DNA from: Tubiluchus corallicola
Lineage: Eukaryota; Priapulida; Priapulimorpha; Priapulimorphida; Tubiluchidae
Length of the DNA: 60,000 nucleotides
Reading direction: 5' to 3'
Assembly: GCA_030141605.1 (NCBI GenBank)
Contig: JAQGDQ010000026.1
Span: 746,001-806,000 of the forward strand
Part shown: piece by piece, positions 38,101 to 48,188 of the stretch
Position numbering within the stretch: the first letter of the stretch is position 1
How the letters are laid out: the number at the start of each line of letters is the position of its first letter
Notes under the pieces: generated by a model
Database searches by the model: none
Seen by the model: only the letters and a program-made list of their open reading frames with translations
Told to the model about the DNA's origin: nothing
Made by a program: the position numbers and the translations under genes

Positions 38101-41100
38101 GTGACAGCTGCCATTACACGAAGCGCATCAATATAGATAGCAGAAAATTACACATAAAAATTGGTCTGCAATTATCAGTATTATAATATCATTTATAGTA
38201 CCATGGTCTGCAATGATAAACTAAGAGTATCATAATAATCGAAATATTTATATAAATGTTAGCTGTTCTCAGCCATAAAGCGGAGATACCAGGAGAACAC
38301 ATTCAGTTTGACACACCCCAACTGCTAACTGGCAGCTTCTAGCATTTCAACTAGTGTTGCATACTCCTCCATTGATTATTTCAATCCCTTCACTGAAAGC
38401 GACATTCAAAACACTGTACCATCATTTTTCCTTTACAATCCACATAATATCTATATGCTAACAGTCACACTATTTTTGGTAGGACAGGATAAGACAGGGC
38501 AACTGAAGCAAAACTACTCACACATTAATGGTTCAAGTCCTCAGCACATAAACTTAGTGATTTAACACTCAGTCCCAACAAAATGCTGGGCAAGACTGAT
38601 TGTGAAGGGAACAAAGAATGGACTACAAACAAATGGACAGACAAACCGGTAAGTGCAACCTCCATATTTTCATAAGCTTGAATATGATGAAGCATATTCC
38701 TTATTTAATGCAAGGAAGTGGGTCTTAAAATTCATAAGTTATGCCCTCTTTCACAACATCATATTTCTGAGGTAGATACTGGTACACTGTATTAGTAAAT
38801 CAGTACATTCATACATATACACCTCTGCTAGAAAAGAAACTCTACATTAAAGCTCTAGCAGGTGCTTTCTCAGAGATAACTTAAACTAAGTAATTGACCC
38901 TCATGCGGGGGAACCTATAAAAACCTCACTTTGAACACACACTCAGTTGATAGAAACTTGACACAATTATGAAAACCACAGTGGTAGTATTCGCAGTGTT
39001 GGCGGTCCAAGCCTATAGGTTTGCTGTTTACTCAGAAGGTGACTTAATATTTTTCATCTTACTTTTTTCTCTTTTGAATGAACAAATTATATGAAAATCA
39101 AACAGTTGCACCTTTAATTATTCTTACACTACAACTTGATTAATAGAAACTGAAAGCAAGGAGCACGTTAAGCCATTTGTTGCTAACTGCATGCTGTATA
39201 CTATTCACAAAGCTGGAGATGCAAGTGAAGTTGTGCCAAATAAGAGGAGAAAGTATTGATGTTGTACAGCAAGTTTATGATTGATAGGAGTGAACAATGA
39301 ACTCACATTGCCTACTGGTAACTGCTATTGACAATAATATTGTTTGTCACCTTTGTATAGAAAAATTAAAGAAAACTCTCCGTGTAATTATACAAATGCA
39401 CTCTAAGGCAGCAAGGCATCACTACCACAGTTCGATAAGATCAAGGTTTCTCTTATTTTGCGCAATTACTGGAGTCAAAGATGGCAAATATTTTCTTAAT
39501 TATATTTTTCTCTTTTAGAGTAAAATAAAATTGTTTTAAAACAGATCCAGGATGCATGTTTGAAGAAGTAGCATACAACATTGGAGAGAAGTTTTATCCA
39601 AACAGTGGCTGTATGGTGTGTACTTGCTATGCGGAGAACGCATATGGCTGTTTGACGTACGAAATAGTAACTGAGTTTTTTCACCATCCATTCTTGACTA
39701 CAATAATCTCGACTTCAGCATAAACTAAACAATTTTTATAAAAAAATGATACTAAGTATGCACCATTAAATCATTCCTGTGTTTAGCTGCCTCAACATTC
39801 AACAGGGATATTATCAAATGGAAACCTTTTGCAGAATTCATGAATTTTTTTTTTGGCGCTATATAACATAGACATAGACATAGACATTTTTATTTATCTC
39901 CTCATTTACACCTGTATACAAATTGACTAATTATTATTTTTTAGTTAATGATTAAAAAGGATAAATTAAGCATAAAGGAAAGAGTTAAGGGGGGTGCAGG
40001 AGAAAGGGTAGCGAAAGACCAATTGGTCATCGAGTCAGCTACCCTTCTCAGGTTAGTATTGTATGAAAGCTATATTGTGACTTACACATGTGTTTTGTTG
40101 CAAATGCTTATATGCAGTACAATACCATGTAGAATGCTGAAAAGAAACCTACTAAATCTTGACAAACAGTGGCTAAAAAATTTTATCACTAATTTTACAC
40201 TACTTATAATTAACAGTGTCCCAACAAAGCAAAAGCAATTGTTAGAATTTTGTCCACACTTGGTATGGCACATTAATTTTTTATACACTTTCCTCGGTCT
40301 ATATGAATTTGCAAAATTTTATTTTTACAGCTAAAGTAAAATTCATCACTTCATAAACAGCTCACAACATAAGAAATTTTATTATTTCTCTTATATTATT
40401 AAATTTTATTATTTTACTTATTAAATTTTATTTAATTTTTTAAATCATTCTTTATAGTGTTTCTAATGATGACTGCTAGTATGCAGCAGAAATTGAATTT
40501 TTCTAATAAAAATTTAATAAAATTTATTATATAATGGGTTGTTTTTGAAACAGATATTGTTTTTGCAATGAAGAATTTAAACATTTAACATTTTGCTTTC
40601 TACGAACATGTTGGGCAAAGCAATTGCACTTAAAAGTGGAAACACAATCACCAAGTCATAAATTCACTGTAGTAAGGCAATAAATATAAACATACAGCAG
40701 AGAAAGAAGCTTTTTTCTAAATAACAAACGGAACAAAATATATTGTTTTAACCAAATTTTTATAATTATGGTCATACTGCTAATTTAGTCATAGTGTATG
40801 AATCAAATACAGATGCCCGCCAGTTCCGTTACAACTTGGATGTGAAATCACAGATGGAGACACAGCTGCAAATTATCCAGGCTGTTGTGGAATGCCTGTC
40901 TGCAAGAAAAGTACTTTGAACTGATTCGATACCTGAAGTGAGCTTTTAAAGTAATTAGAATTATCGATTTTATGATGTTGTATTATTAGTTACATTAAGG
41001 CACTCGCGATTGGTGGCTAAAATACCGGAACCTATTTTACTTAGTTACCCAGGGCAAATTGAGTAAACTTGTGTGAAAACTGCATAAATTCCATAGCTGT

Positions 41101-44100
41101 ATCATTTCAATAATGATTGCTGAATCATTTTTTGCAAGAAAAGTCTTTTTAACACTTCGTACAGTTATCACCAATTAAAACCACACTGAAACCTGTATAC
41201 ACTTACTACTAATTTCAATTGAAGTCATAATGGAATCGAAGAATAATTACTGAAAACTTTTACAGTTTAACAAAGTTACTAGTGCACATGTGTGGAATGT
41301 TTTAGAAGAATGAAGTCTCTTCATGGCTTTTCCCAAAACTATAATGCAAATCTCAAAATTCCCAGAATGTGCAGCAGTTGTCAGTGATTTGACACTACTA
41401 CTAAAAAGGGTGTAAATACTGTGTTAACCATGTTCATTTAAACCACAATCAGATGTGCTATTAAGTACTGTAGGAGCTTGACAAAACTGACTGTTTGAAT
41501 GAGAACAATTCAGAAAATTACCATTTTTAGTCAGCTGTATGAGGCCTGACGTGGGCAAATGATTGGAAAATTAATATGAAACTGATCTGACATTGCAAAT
41601 GTGACTAAAATGTACACAACACTTGCATCACAAGGTCTTCAAATGCACAAAGTACATTGCCTGTTGGAAAGAATAACAGTTTTACATGATGCAAGTTTAC
41701 CAAATTTTATTAGGAAATTTGCCCGTGTAAATCTCTTTTGTAACCTTACTCTCAGCAAATGTCAAATTCAACACAGGCTATTAAGAGTAGATGTAACTTT
41801 CTTCAATTTGGCAGTAGTAGTGTCTTAAGCACATTGCTTTACCATACGATTTAAATTATTTGATTAGAAAAAGCTCTTATTTTAGCTAGTACAGACTTTA
41901 GCTAGCTTGGCACCTAAGCTGGAAAGGTTGCCTTTTTGACTAATTTATTTTATTGTAACTCTCTCAAATAAAAACAAATATGAAGTTAACCGATGAAAGT
42001 AAAGCTGTTAAACATGTAGGAAACTAAGCTAAAAAGCTCTACAGGCTTGTTTCATTAAAGCTTAAAAAGTGTGAGAAACCCATTGACTAATACTACATTT
42101 GAAAGCAGGATATTTTTGCATGCACTTCAGTTATTTTTACAAGTTCATTTTGATTATTTAATATATGTCTTTGTTCTATTTTTCAGATTTTCTTTCGAAT
42201 TTGCTGAAATTACGCAAAGAAATATATTAAGTGAAACCAATGTGACTTGACAATTAGCTTTATTGCAGCTAACATCTACAAGATTATCTTTTAAAACAGA
42301 GGCGACATTAACTATTTTATATGTTCTTTGCTTTGTTTAATACTTCATTCAGTTTTAACACACTGACTATGGAACTTGGAATAAAACACTGAAGAGTGTA
42401 AACTTTCTTTGCTCTAGTTGCTGTTAGTTATTAGTTTTCGAACTATGCAAATAAACACCGTTCTTGCCAGTTAATCTATTGAGAAATGATGTACAGAACT
42501 TTGCAAAAAAGTATGTAAATGAAAATAAACTTCAACCTGCTTTGATGTTTACATCTAAGCCAGCATAAGTTAAGAACCAGTCACATACACTGACATTATA
42601 CTCTGACAAATCTAAAAAAATATGGAGCTGAAACATACTTCATACTCCCAAAGGGCACCTATACATAAATAAAAATGTTTTACACTGTAGCCCCAAAAAT
42701 GTGTATGATTATAATTTACTCACCTTAGTGTGGACGGTAAACTTCACTTTATCTCTTTCACTTAAAGCATCAGAGATATCCACCATTAGCGAAGTATCAG
42801 TGGTCAAATCAACTGTTTCCGACCGACCCTGAAATTACACGTACAACAAAGATTAAGCTCAACTGTACAGGATCATACTAGCTCATGCGAAGGATACATG
42901 ACAAAATGTTAAATAAATGACCACTGTTAAAATCCCAGCAAACTTACTTAGCCACGTAAAAAAACAAACAAAACCAACCACATACTAGATAAATCTAGCA
43001 ATAAAGGCTAACTTAACTAATCTAGCTTTCTGTGTTATATTCTGAGAAAGCTATAAATAAATCCAAAATTGTAATCTCAAGGTAGGAATCCCACTTGTAA
43101 AGAAATATGCCCTCATTAGTGCTCAGATTATGTCATTTTGTCCTGCGCAACAAAAAACGGCGGCTGCTCAAAATTTATAAAGGTGAATTAGCAGAACAAT
43201 AAAAACTCAAACAATACAAACAAAATTCTAGCAAAATAAATGCATTATTCTTGTTCATGGTAACATTTTATGCTGTAGAAGCTTATATTATTATAAGGGA
43301 ACCTTTACTTTGACTTTAATGCTTATAATTAGTTACTGCTGAACAATTCCATTTTTCAGTACAGGACTGTTTGTATGCTACACAAAAATTTAAAATTACA
43401 AACCTTTGCATCCTGTTCATTTTCATGGTCTTCAGAAAGGAGATCGGAAGTGTCTTCCATTCCGTCCTACACAAAAAAAGGAAAATTATAAAAAATAAAC
43501 AAATCCATAAAACTAAGCAAAGCTCATAGCTATTCCCATAAACCACATTCAGAACAAGTTACCGATTTTATGTAATTTGTTGCTTAAGCTAAGCTAAGAC
43601 ACTTGGTCAAATTGTATTCAGTGTACCTCTAATATGAATCATAATCATAATCACTAACACCCCTAACATTGAAGAATAGCTTGTCCTAACCTCTCAGACC
43701 TGCAAAGGCTAACTCATATACTTTTAGTCTGTGTTGTCTCAGGCCCGCAAATTAATAAATCAACCAATCTCATGCGCTTTCTTCAGCAAAGCTTATCTTT
43801 CTTCATTAAATAATTATAATTACAAAAAAATTTTGCAAAAAAAACACTGGCATCAGTAAAATTGTTACTTTAGAATATAATTCTTCATTGGGTCTTTATT
43901 CATTACTCTCATGCAGCTAGCAGCTGTTCCCAATAAATCTGGCTCTGCTATATGTAACTTTATGTAATACTAGATAAAAATAATGCCCATGTTAGTTATT
44001 TATTTGTTTACGTATGCCGTGACACTTTTGATCTTATTATCAGACCTAAAAAATTTTATAGGCCTAATCTACTTTTAGAACTCAAAAGACGAAATAAGTT

Positions 44101-45463
44101 AAGACTGCAGCTCAAAGTTCATAAAGATGAATATAGTGCAAAAAATCCTCTGTTTTCTTAGCCACACGGGTCTACAGGTCTACATAACCTAATTCAAAAC
44201 ATGAAGTGCATTAATGTTAAAAATATGATTAATGTCATACATTGAAAAAGATTACAATTCTCAAATTAGTTTTGATTTAGGGCTTTCAAATATTCCCAAA
44301 TGTAGAAAAATGGGTCAGTGGATGGGGCTCCCAGTTGCCAATGGTGGAGCTTGTAGCACTTCACATGATCACACCCTAAATGCTGTTGGAGTCTAACCCA
44401 TTTCTCTCTTTAATCCTATGCCTTGCAAGCAGCTCTGCAACATTTGCTTCTGCAAATGAGAAGGCTTGTCACCTTTCTTTTTGCCTTTTTATCTTCATAA
44501 GCCATTGCAGATGAGAACCACGCATGTTAAACCAATCATTTCCAGAGCAGATATAATAGCTGAACATAAGAATGTAATACTTGGAAAGCTTTAGAATAAT
44601 AAAGTCATTCAGGCTACTAGATTCGTACCTGCTGTTTCTCATTTACCATATGCTGCAAGACTTAAAGAGTCTGGGCCTTACAGCTCTGAAGTACAGACGC
44701 AAAAGACAAGACTTAATTCAAACATTTCGTATCCTTAAAGGTATAGAAACCATCAACAGCGAAATATTTTTCCATCGACAGATATACCATGGTACCAGAG
44801 GTCATTCCTACAAAATCAAGAAGAGAACAGTTCCCCAAAGGTAGAGTAGAAGGAGGTTCACATTTGCAAGGCGAGTAATTAATGAGTGGAACATGCTGCC
44901 TGACACTGTACTTCGAGCCTCCAATCCTGCCCAGTTTAAGTTTCATCTTGATAGGCACTGGAAATGCAATCCTGAAAAATATATAGACCCCAGGTTGCCA
45001 CAATGGCAACAGGAAACATTGTGCTATACTTCATGATCGCAGTATGACCACCTATTTTGTTCATTTTTTATATTAATAAAGTAAACAATGAAGAGTGTAT
45101 AGGTCCATAAGCTATTTGTGCTTAACCTCTATCCTTCGGCGGTAACGGTAAATCCTGTAACACCGAACGACCCCTAGAGTAGGTAAAATAAACTGAATAG
45201 GTTACGGTTTGAGGTACACTAACTCTTAAAGAATTTTTTCTTCCTGGCTATCAAATAGCGCCGAATTGCCGAAAGGGGAGTAATAATATAATGTACTTGA
45301 CCAATGGTGCTGAAGACGTGAAATAATTGGAGTCAGAGTACACTAAATCTACGAAATTTACCGAAGAAAAACATATAGTAGTGTTACAGTGAGTTTCGCG
45401 CATAAAAAATTATTTCTAAATCACAAAACACTTAAAAAAAGGCAATGAGACACCCACCATCAT
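29158..45463 (-). CDS. SNX6: Sorting nexin 5/6 (PX-BAR protein), complete multi-exon gene
   Basis: Exons on the minus strand, all in consistent phase with GT-AG borders: 45463-45458 (proposed), 43466-43404, 42828-42724, 37914-37804, 37161-37040, 35767-35644, 34081-33986, 33417-33312, 32183-32108, 31708-31669, 31440-31354, 31225-31130, 30444-30381, 29675-29590 and 29220-29158. The joined frame is 1245 nt, 414 residues, close to the roughly 405 of human SNX5/SNX6. A PX domain spans about residues 45-180, with [17 protein letters not shown] and the SNX5/6-specific helical insertion ([11 protein letters not shown]...[12 protein letters not shown], residues 96-175). That insertion is known in vertebrates to bind cargo tails. 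A BAR region follows from about 205 to the end. SNX5/6 PX domains do not bind PI3P in the canonical way; the BAR part pairs with SNX1/2 in the ESCPE-1 coat that recycles receptors from endosomes. SNX5 versus SNX6 cannot be separated, so this may be the single pre-duplication gene. The intron 42723-37915 carries an opposite-strand gene. The first six coding bases are the only doubtful part. Confidence 0.93.
33871..33965 (+). mobile_element. LINE 3' tail, copy 1 of a local family, in an SNX intron
   Basis: The sequence starting AGGTGGCTGATTCAATAAC and ending TTATTTGATTTGATTAGA matches in order the segment at 46,018-46,142. The shared parts are GGTGGCTGAT, CCTTCCCA-like and TTCCCAC blocks, a T-rich stretch, GG(C/G)ATAAAAAT and an (ATTTG)n end. 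Such T-rich 3' ends with a pentamer microsatellite are typical of non-LTR retrotransposons. The copy is in the intron between SNX exons 34081-33986 and 33417-33312. Confidence 0.55.
36331..36540. mobile_element. hAT-like DNA transposon end with TTCGGTT subterminal repeats
   Basis: About 200 bp with repeated (A)ATTCGGTT(T/C) or close variants (near 36,380, 36,416, 36,454, 36,495 and 36,505), ending GGTTTTGGTGCATCCCTG at 36,539. Read inward this end is CAGGGATGCACCAAAACC, a form common in hAT terminal inverted repeats, and multiple short subterminal repeats are usual binding sites for hAT transposases. Related TTCGGTTTTGATTCTG at about 35,884 may be the other side. I did not find a matching opposite terminus or an 8-bp target duplication, so this may be a broken copy. 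It lies in the SNX intron 37039-35768. Confidence 0.5.
36640..36985. repeat. Degenerate AAACC(A/G)TTTGGTTTCAGTGTTCACA repeats
   Basis: A phrase built of GGTTTCAGTGTTCACA and AAACC(A/G)TTTGGTTT recurs with changes near 36,707, 36,740, 36,772 and 36,805. The block opens CTGGCAAAATGGTTTCAAA near 36,648 and ends GGTTTCATAACAGTTTAAACCAG near 36,980, so its ends are weakly inverted (CTGG...CCAG). It may be a MITE or another hAT relic. It lies in the same SNX intron. Confidence 0.4.
38916..38948 (+). promoter_or_regulatory. TATA box and initiator of the intronic VWC gene
   Basis: TATAAAAA at 38,916-38,923 is followed by TCAGTT at 38,943-38,948. The A at 38,945 lies 29 bases from the first T of the TATA box, the canonical spacing for a TATA plus Inr core promoter. 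It gives a 24-nt 5' UTR before the ATG at 38,969. This is strong support that the gene inside the SNX intron is independently transcribed. Confidence 0.75.
38969..40924 (+). CDS. Small secreted VWC-domain protein, three exons, nested in an SNX5/6 intron
   Basis: Exons: 38969-39038, 39545-39656 and 40813-40924, phases 1 and 2, stop TGA at 40,922. The product is 97 residues. Residues 1-15 ([15 protein letters not shown]) form a signal peptide. From residue 24 a single von Willebrand factor type C module follows with ten cysteines: PGC, then C-M-V-C-T-C (the CxxCxC signature), YGC, TCP, LGC, and the terminal [10 protein letters not shown]. Full VWC modules have ten cysteines, whereas arthropod SVWC proteins usually have eight, so this is nearer the classical form although it stands alone. 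The donor at 39,657 (GTACGA) is weak but the phase and cysteine spacing fit. Small secreted VWC proteins have been linked to immune response, growth-factor binding and, in some animals, venom; no role can be assigned here. The first plus-strand AATAAA after the stop is at 41,967, about 1 kb downstream. The gene lies wholly inside the SNX intron 42723-37915 on the opposite strand. Confidence 0.83.
39147..39224 (+). other. Possible 78-bp cassette or alternative terminal exon of the VWC gene
   Basis: Within intron 1 of the VWC gene, TTAATAG is followed by a frame compatible with exon 1 (phase 1): [11 protein letters not shown] and onward. If spliced at A|GTGAAG (39,225) it is 78 bp and symmetric (phase 1-1), adding 26 residues without breaking the VWC frame. 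If not spliced, it runs to TGA at 39,257-39,259 and yields a short peptide ending KRRKY. It would add one unpaired cysteine, which argues somewhat against inclusion in the VWC product. Confidence 0.35.
39866..39935 (-). mobile_element. LINE 3' tail, minus orientation, with (TGTCTA)n end
   Basis: Read on the minus strand, an AT-rich 3' sequence (GGTGTAAATGAGGAGATAAATA) ends in TGTCTATGTCTATGTCTATGT. An AT-rich tail finished by a short hexamer microsatellite is typical of a LINE 3' terminus. It lies in intron 2 of the VWC gene, hence also in the SNX intron. How far the element extends to the right is unclear. Confidence 0.45.
44581..45080 (+). pseudogene. Decayed LINE ORF2 C-terminus in the first SNX intron
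   Basis: Three successive segments in different frames match the conserved C-terminal end of CR1/L2/Jockey-like ORF2. The first covers Q-A-T-R-F-V-P and L-P-Y-A-A-R-L-K. The second has [19 protein letters not shown] and T-R-G-H-S. The third has [11 protein letters not shown] and ends with a TGA at 45,034-45,036. At least two frameshifts and in-frame stops show that the copy is dead. A short AATAAAG-like end follows near 45,071. It is inserted opposite to SNX transcription. Confidence 0.8.
45458..45463 (-). other. Proposed 6-nt first coding exon (Met-Met) of SNX5/6
   Basis: The next exon (43466-43404) opens at an acceptor TAG and starts in phase 0 with Asp-Gly-Met-Glu-Asp, so either the internal Met is the start or a short upstream coding exon exists. 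On the minus strand, CAGCC-ATGATG is followed at once by GTGGGT, a usable donor in phase 0. The product then begins Met-Met-Asp-Gly, close to the Met-Met-Glu-Gly start I recall for vertebrate SNX6. The ATG context is good. The rest of exon 1 would be 5' UTR extending above 45,463. Alternative: translation starts at the internal ATG at 43,460. Confidence 0.45.
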
Positions 45464-45599
45464 GGCTGCAAAAATTGCAATGTCAGCAATAGAAGAAGGC
45501 TTCGCAGCAAAGAGAGCTGTCGTTCAATTTATTGCCTGAAATTTTTGTATCAGTGTACCATATCTTATAAATTTTGTCTATGAAAATAACTTTATACAC

Positions 45600-45705
45600 A
45601 GTCTATTGTATTTTTTTCGGCTTATGTAGTATTTAACGTGCATTGCTTTGCCAACGTACATTGTATGTATTTGAGCAAATAAAACTTAATTGAAACTGAA
45701 TTGAA
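45600..45705 (+). mobile_element. Possible LINE 3' tail
   Basis: A T-rich then AT-rich segment ends AATAAAACTTAATTGAAACTGAATTGAAAT, with an imperfect AATTGAA repeat, as in LINE 3' ends. No coding remnant is visible upstream, so this is weak. It lies just upstream of the proposed SNX first exon. Confidence 0.35.
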
Positions 45706-46017
45706 ATTCAACGACCAGTACAACGGAGAGTACATTGTGTCAGGCTCGTGACTTTGTCTAGCCTTGCCGTCTTGTCTTCGTGCCTGCTTAACATAAAATA
45801 ATCAAACTAGTTTCACACTATATATATATATATTTATTTATTTATAATTCATATACATTACTATGATCATTTGTTAGTTTTTTTGCTTTGATAAATCACC
45901 ATTAAATTTAATTATTTGTTTGATTTATAATTAATTTTTAGCTTTTTGTACTCATTTAATTTATATTATGTTGCAGACTGTTTGGCAGTATCCTTTAACT
46001 ATTCAAAAAACCTATGT

Positions 46018-46142
46018 GGGGTGGCTGATCCGATTACATGTGTTTGTTATCGCCCCTTCCCATCCACTTTGGTCATAAGTTGTATTTATTTATATATTGT
46101 TTTTTTGTTTGGGATAAAAATAAATCATTTGATTTGATTTAT
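46018..46142 (+). mobile_element. LINE 3' tail, copy 2 of a local family
   Basis: GGGGTGGCTGATCCGATTACA through CCCCTTCCCATCCAC, a T-rich run and GGGATAAAAATAAATCATTTGATTTGATTT match the segment at 33,871-33,965 in the same order. This establishes a repeated 3' end with an (ATTTG)n terminus. Upstream, 45,940-46,017 may belong to the same element but has no counterpart at the other copy. Confidence 0.55.
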
Positions 46143-47384
46143 AGCCTAGTGTATGCTGTTGTTTGCGAAACCAAGTAAAAAATGTTGGCCTACATGTATC
46201 CACTTCTTTTTCCTCTTCTTGAGCAGGGCTTCACAATAGCGATCCACATTTTCAACTATTGACTATAGTTATGTAAATTATATTGTTACCATAATTATAA
46301 TAGATTTACACATAATTATGCATTATTTGCAGTCATCATAATTACAACAAGCTTGAAGGTCATTTTATTCTAATGCAGTGATATTGTACGTACATTTACT
46401 TTGGTACCACGTTGTGCAAAATAAACAATTTAATCACAGCTCATCCCGTTGACCATAGTAAGTTAACGAAAGTTACATATGAATGATCGATTCATTTATA
46501 TAAAATGCGTCACACATTACAGTCATAATTCATATCTCTTTAAAAATATATTTATTACAAGAACAATAGTGTTACTTATACAATAAAATATATAATTATA
46601 AGATTAAATATAGACAAAAAAATTAAATTGGAAATTACGTTATAGAAATAGTTTACTCAAAAATAATGTAGGCCTAAATGCGTTTTATATTACCACCTCA
46701 GACGTTACTTTCGATACTTTCAAAACGGCATCAGCCTATTACATGATGCACTCATTTATCACATACTTTTGCGATATTATGCGTTAGAGTATTTTGCTAA
46801 TTTATCCCATTTGCAGTATTAGGCCTATATCACCTTTTGTGGGTCTGCAAACTACACAGCACTAAAATCAGTTCAGTCATTATAAATAAAATGATCAAAG
46901 GAAAGCATTCAGGTAAGAACAGGAGCTATGTCCCATATGTTATTGACTCCGGATATTAAAAACTTGCATATGTTTGCAAACGAAAGTTAATGAAACAGTA
47001 CACCATAAAATCATCTTGAGTTTAAAGACAGCTTATGTTGTAATCATGACTGCAAAAATATTTTTGTAACTGCAAATTACCCGAGTGTTGGTTACCCGAT
47101 ATATCAGTCTGTCATCTTATACGTCTGTTGGAGAAGTCATTTCAGGAAAATGCTCAGGTAAAAATCGCGTACCTCGTTAAGTTCGCTGACAAACCATCAT
47201 CAATCAATGGCACCCTGTTTTTTACTTTTGATTTATTCTAGTAGAAGCAAAGTGTATATTACGGTGGATTTACACAATCAATAGACAAGTGTGAATGTTT
47301 ACTAAGTTTATTGACCCCATAAAATTATCACTAAAACCAAGTAAAATATGCAATCAAAAAATACATGCAATCAAAACCAACAAA
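46143..47384. other. Gene-free AT-rich stretch
   Basis: No coding region is supported. Two exact TAGGCCTA octamers occur at 46,669 and 46,820. A (TA)7 run lies further left at 45,820-45,833. Confidence 0.45.
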
Positions 47385-47454
47385 TACATATACATACATA
47401 CATACATACATACATACATACATACATACATACATACATACATACATACATACA

Positions 47455-47488
<34 letters not shown>

Positions 47489-48188
47489 CATACATACATA
47501 CATACATACATACATACATACATACATACATACATACATACATACATACATACATACATACATACATACATACATACATACATACATACATACATACATA
47601 CATACATACATACATACATACATGCATACATACATACATACATACATACATACATACATACATACATACATACATACATACATACATACATACATTCATA
47701 CATACATACATACATACATACATACATACATACATACATACATACATACATACATACATACATACATACATACATACATACATACATACATACATACATA
47801 CATTCATACATACATACATACATACATACATACATACATACATACATACATACATACATACATACATACATACATACATACATACATACATACATACATA
47901 CATACATACATACATACATACATACATACATACATACATACACACATACATACACACATACATACACACATGCATACACACATGCATACACACATACATA
48001 CACACATACATACACACATACATACACACATACATACACACATACATACACACATACATACACACATACATACATACATACATACATACATACATACATA
48101 CATACATACATACATACATACATACATACATACATACATACATACATACATACATACATACATACATACATACATACATACATACATA
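47385..48188. repeat. (CATA)n array, 800 bp, with a 12-bp higher-order block
   Basis: Nearly perfect CATA tetramers with rare interruptions (TATATA near 47,484, CATG near 47,622, CATT near 47,693 and 47,802). At 47,941-48,072 the array changes to eleven copies of a 12-bp unit CACACATACATA, two carrying CATG, then returns to CATA. The open frames of 280-318 codons on both strands are artefacts of a repeat that never makes a stop in several frames. Confidence 0.99.

Noticed and set aside
38525-38545. GGTTCAAGTCC, resembling a tRNA B box
   Set aside because: No matching A box or cloverleaf could be built around it.
45471-45540. Plus-strand 25-codon frame starting at the ATG near 45,462, overlapping the proposed SNX start
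   Set aside because: Too short and without any independent support; the good start context there is coincidental with the minus-strand signal.
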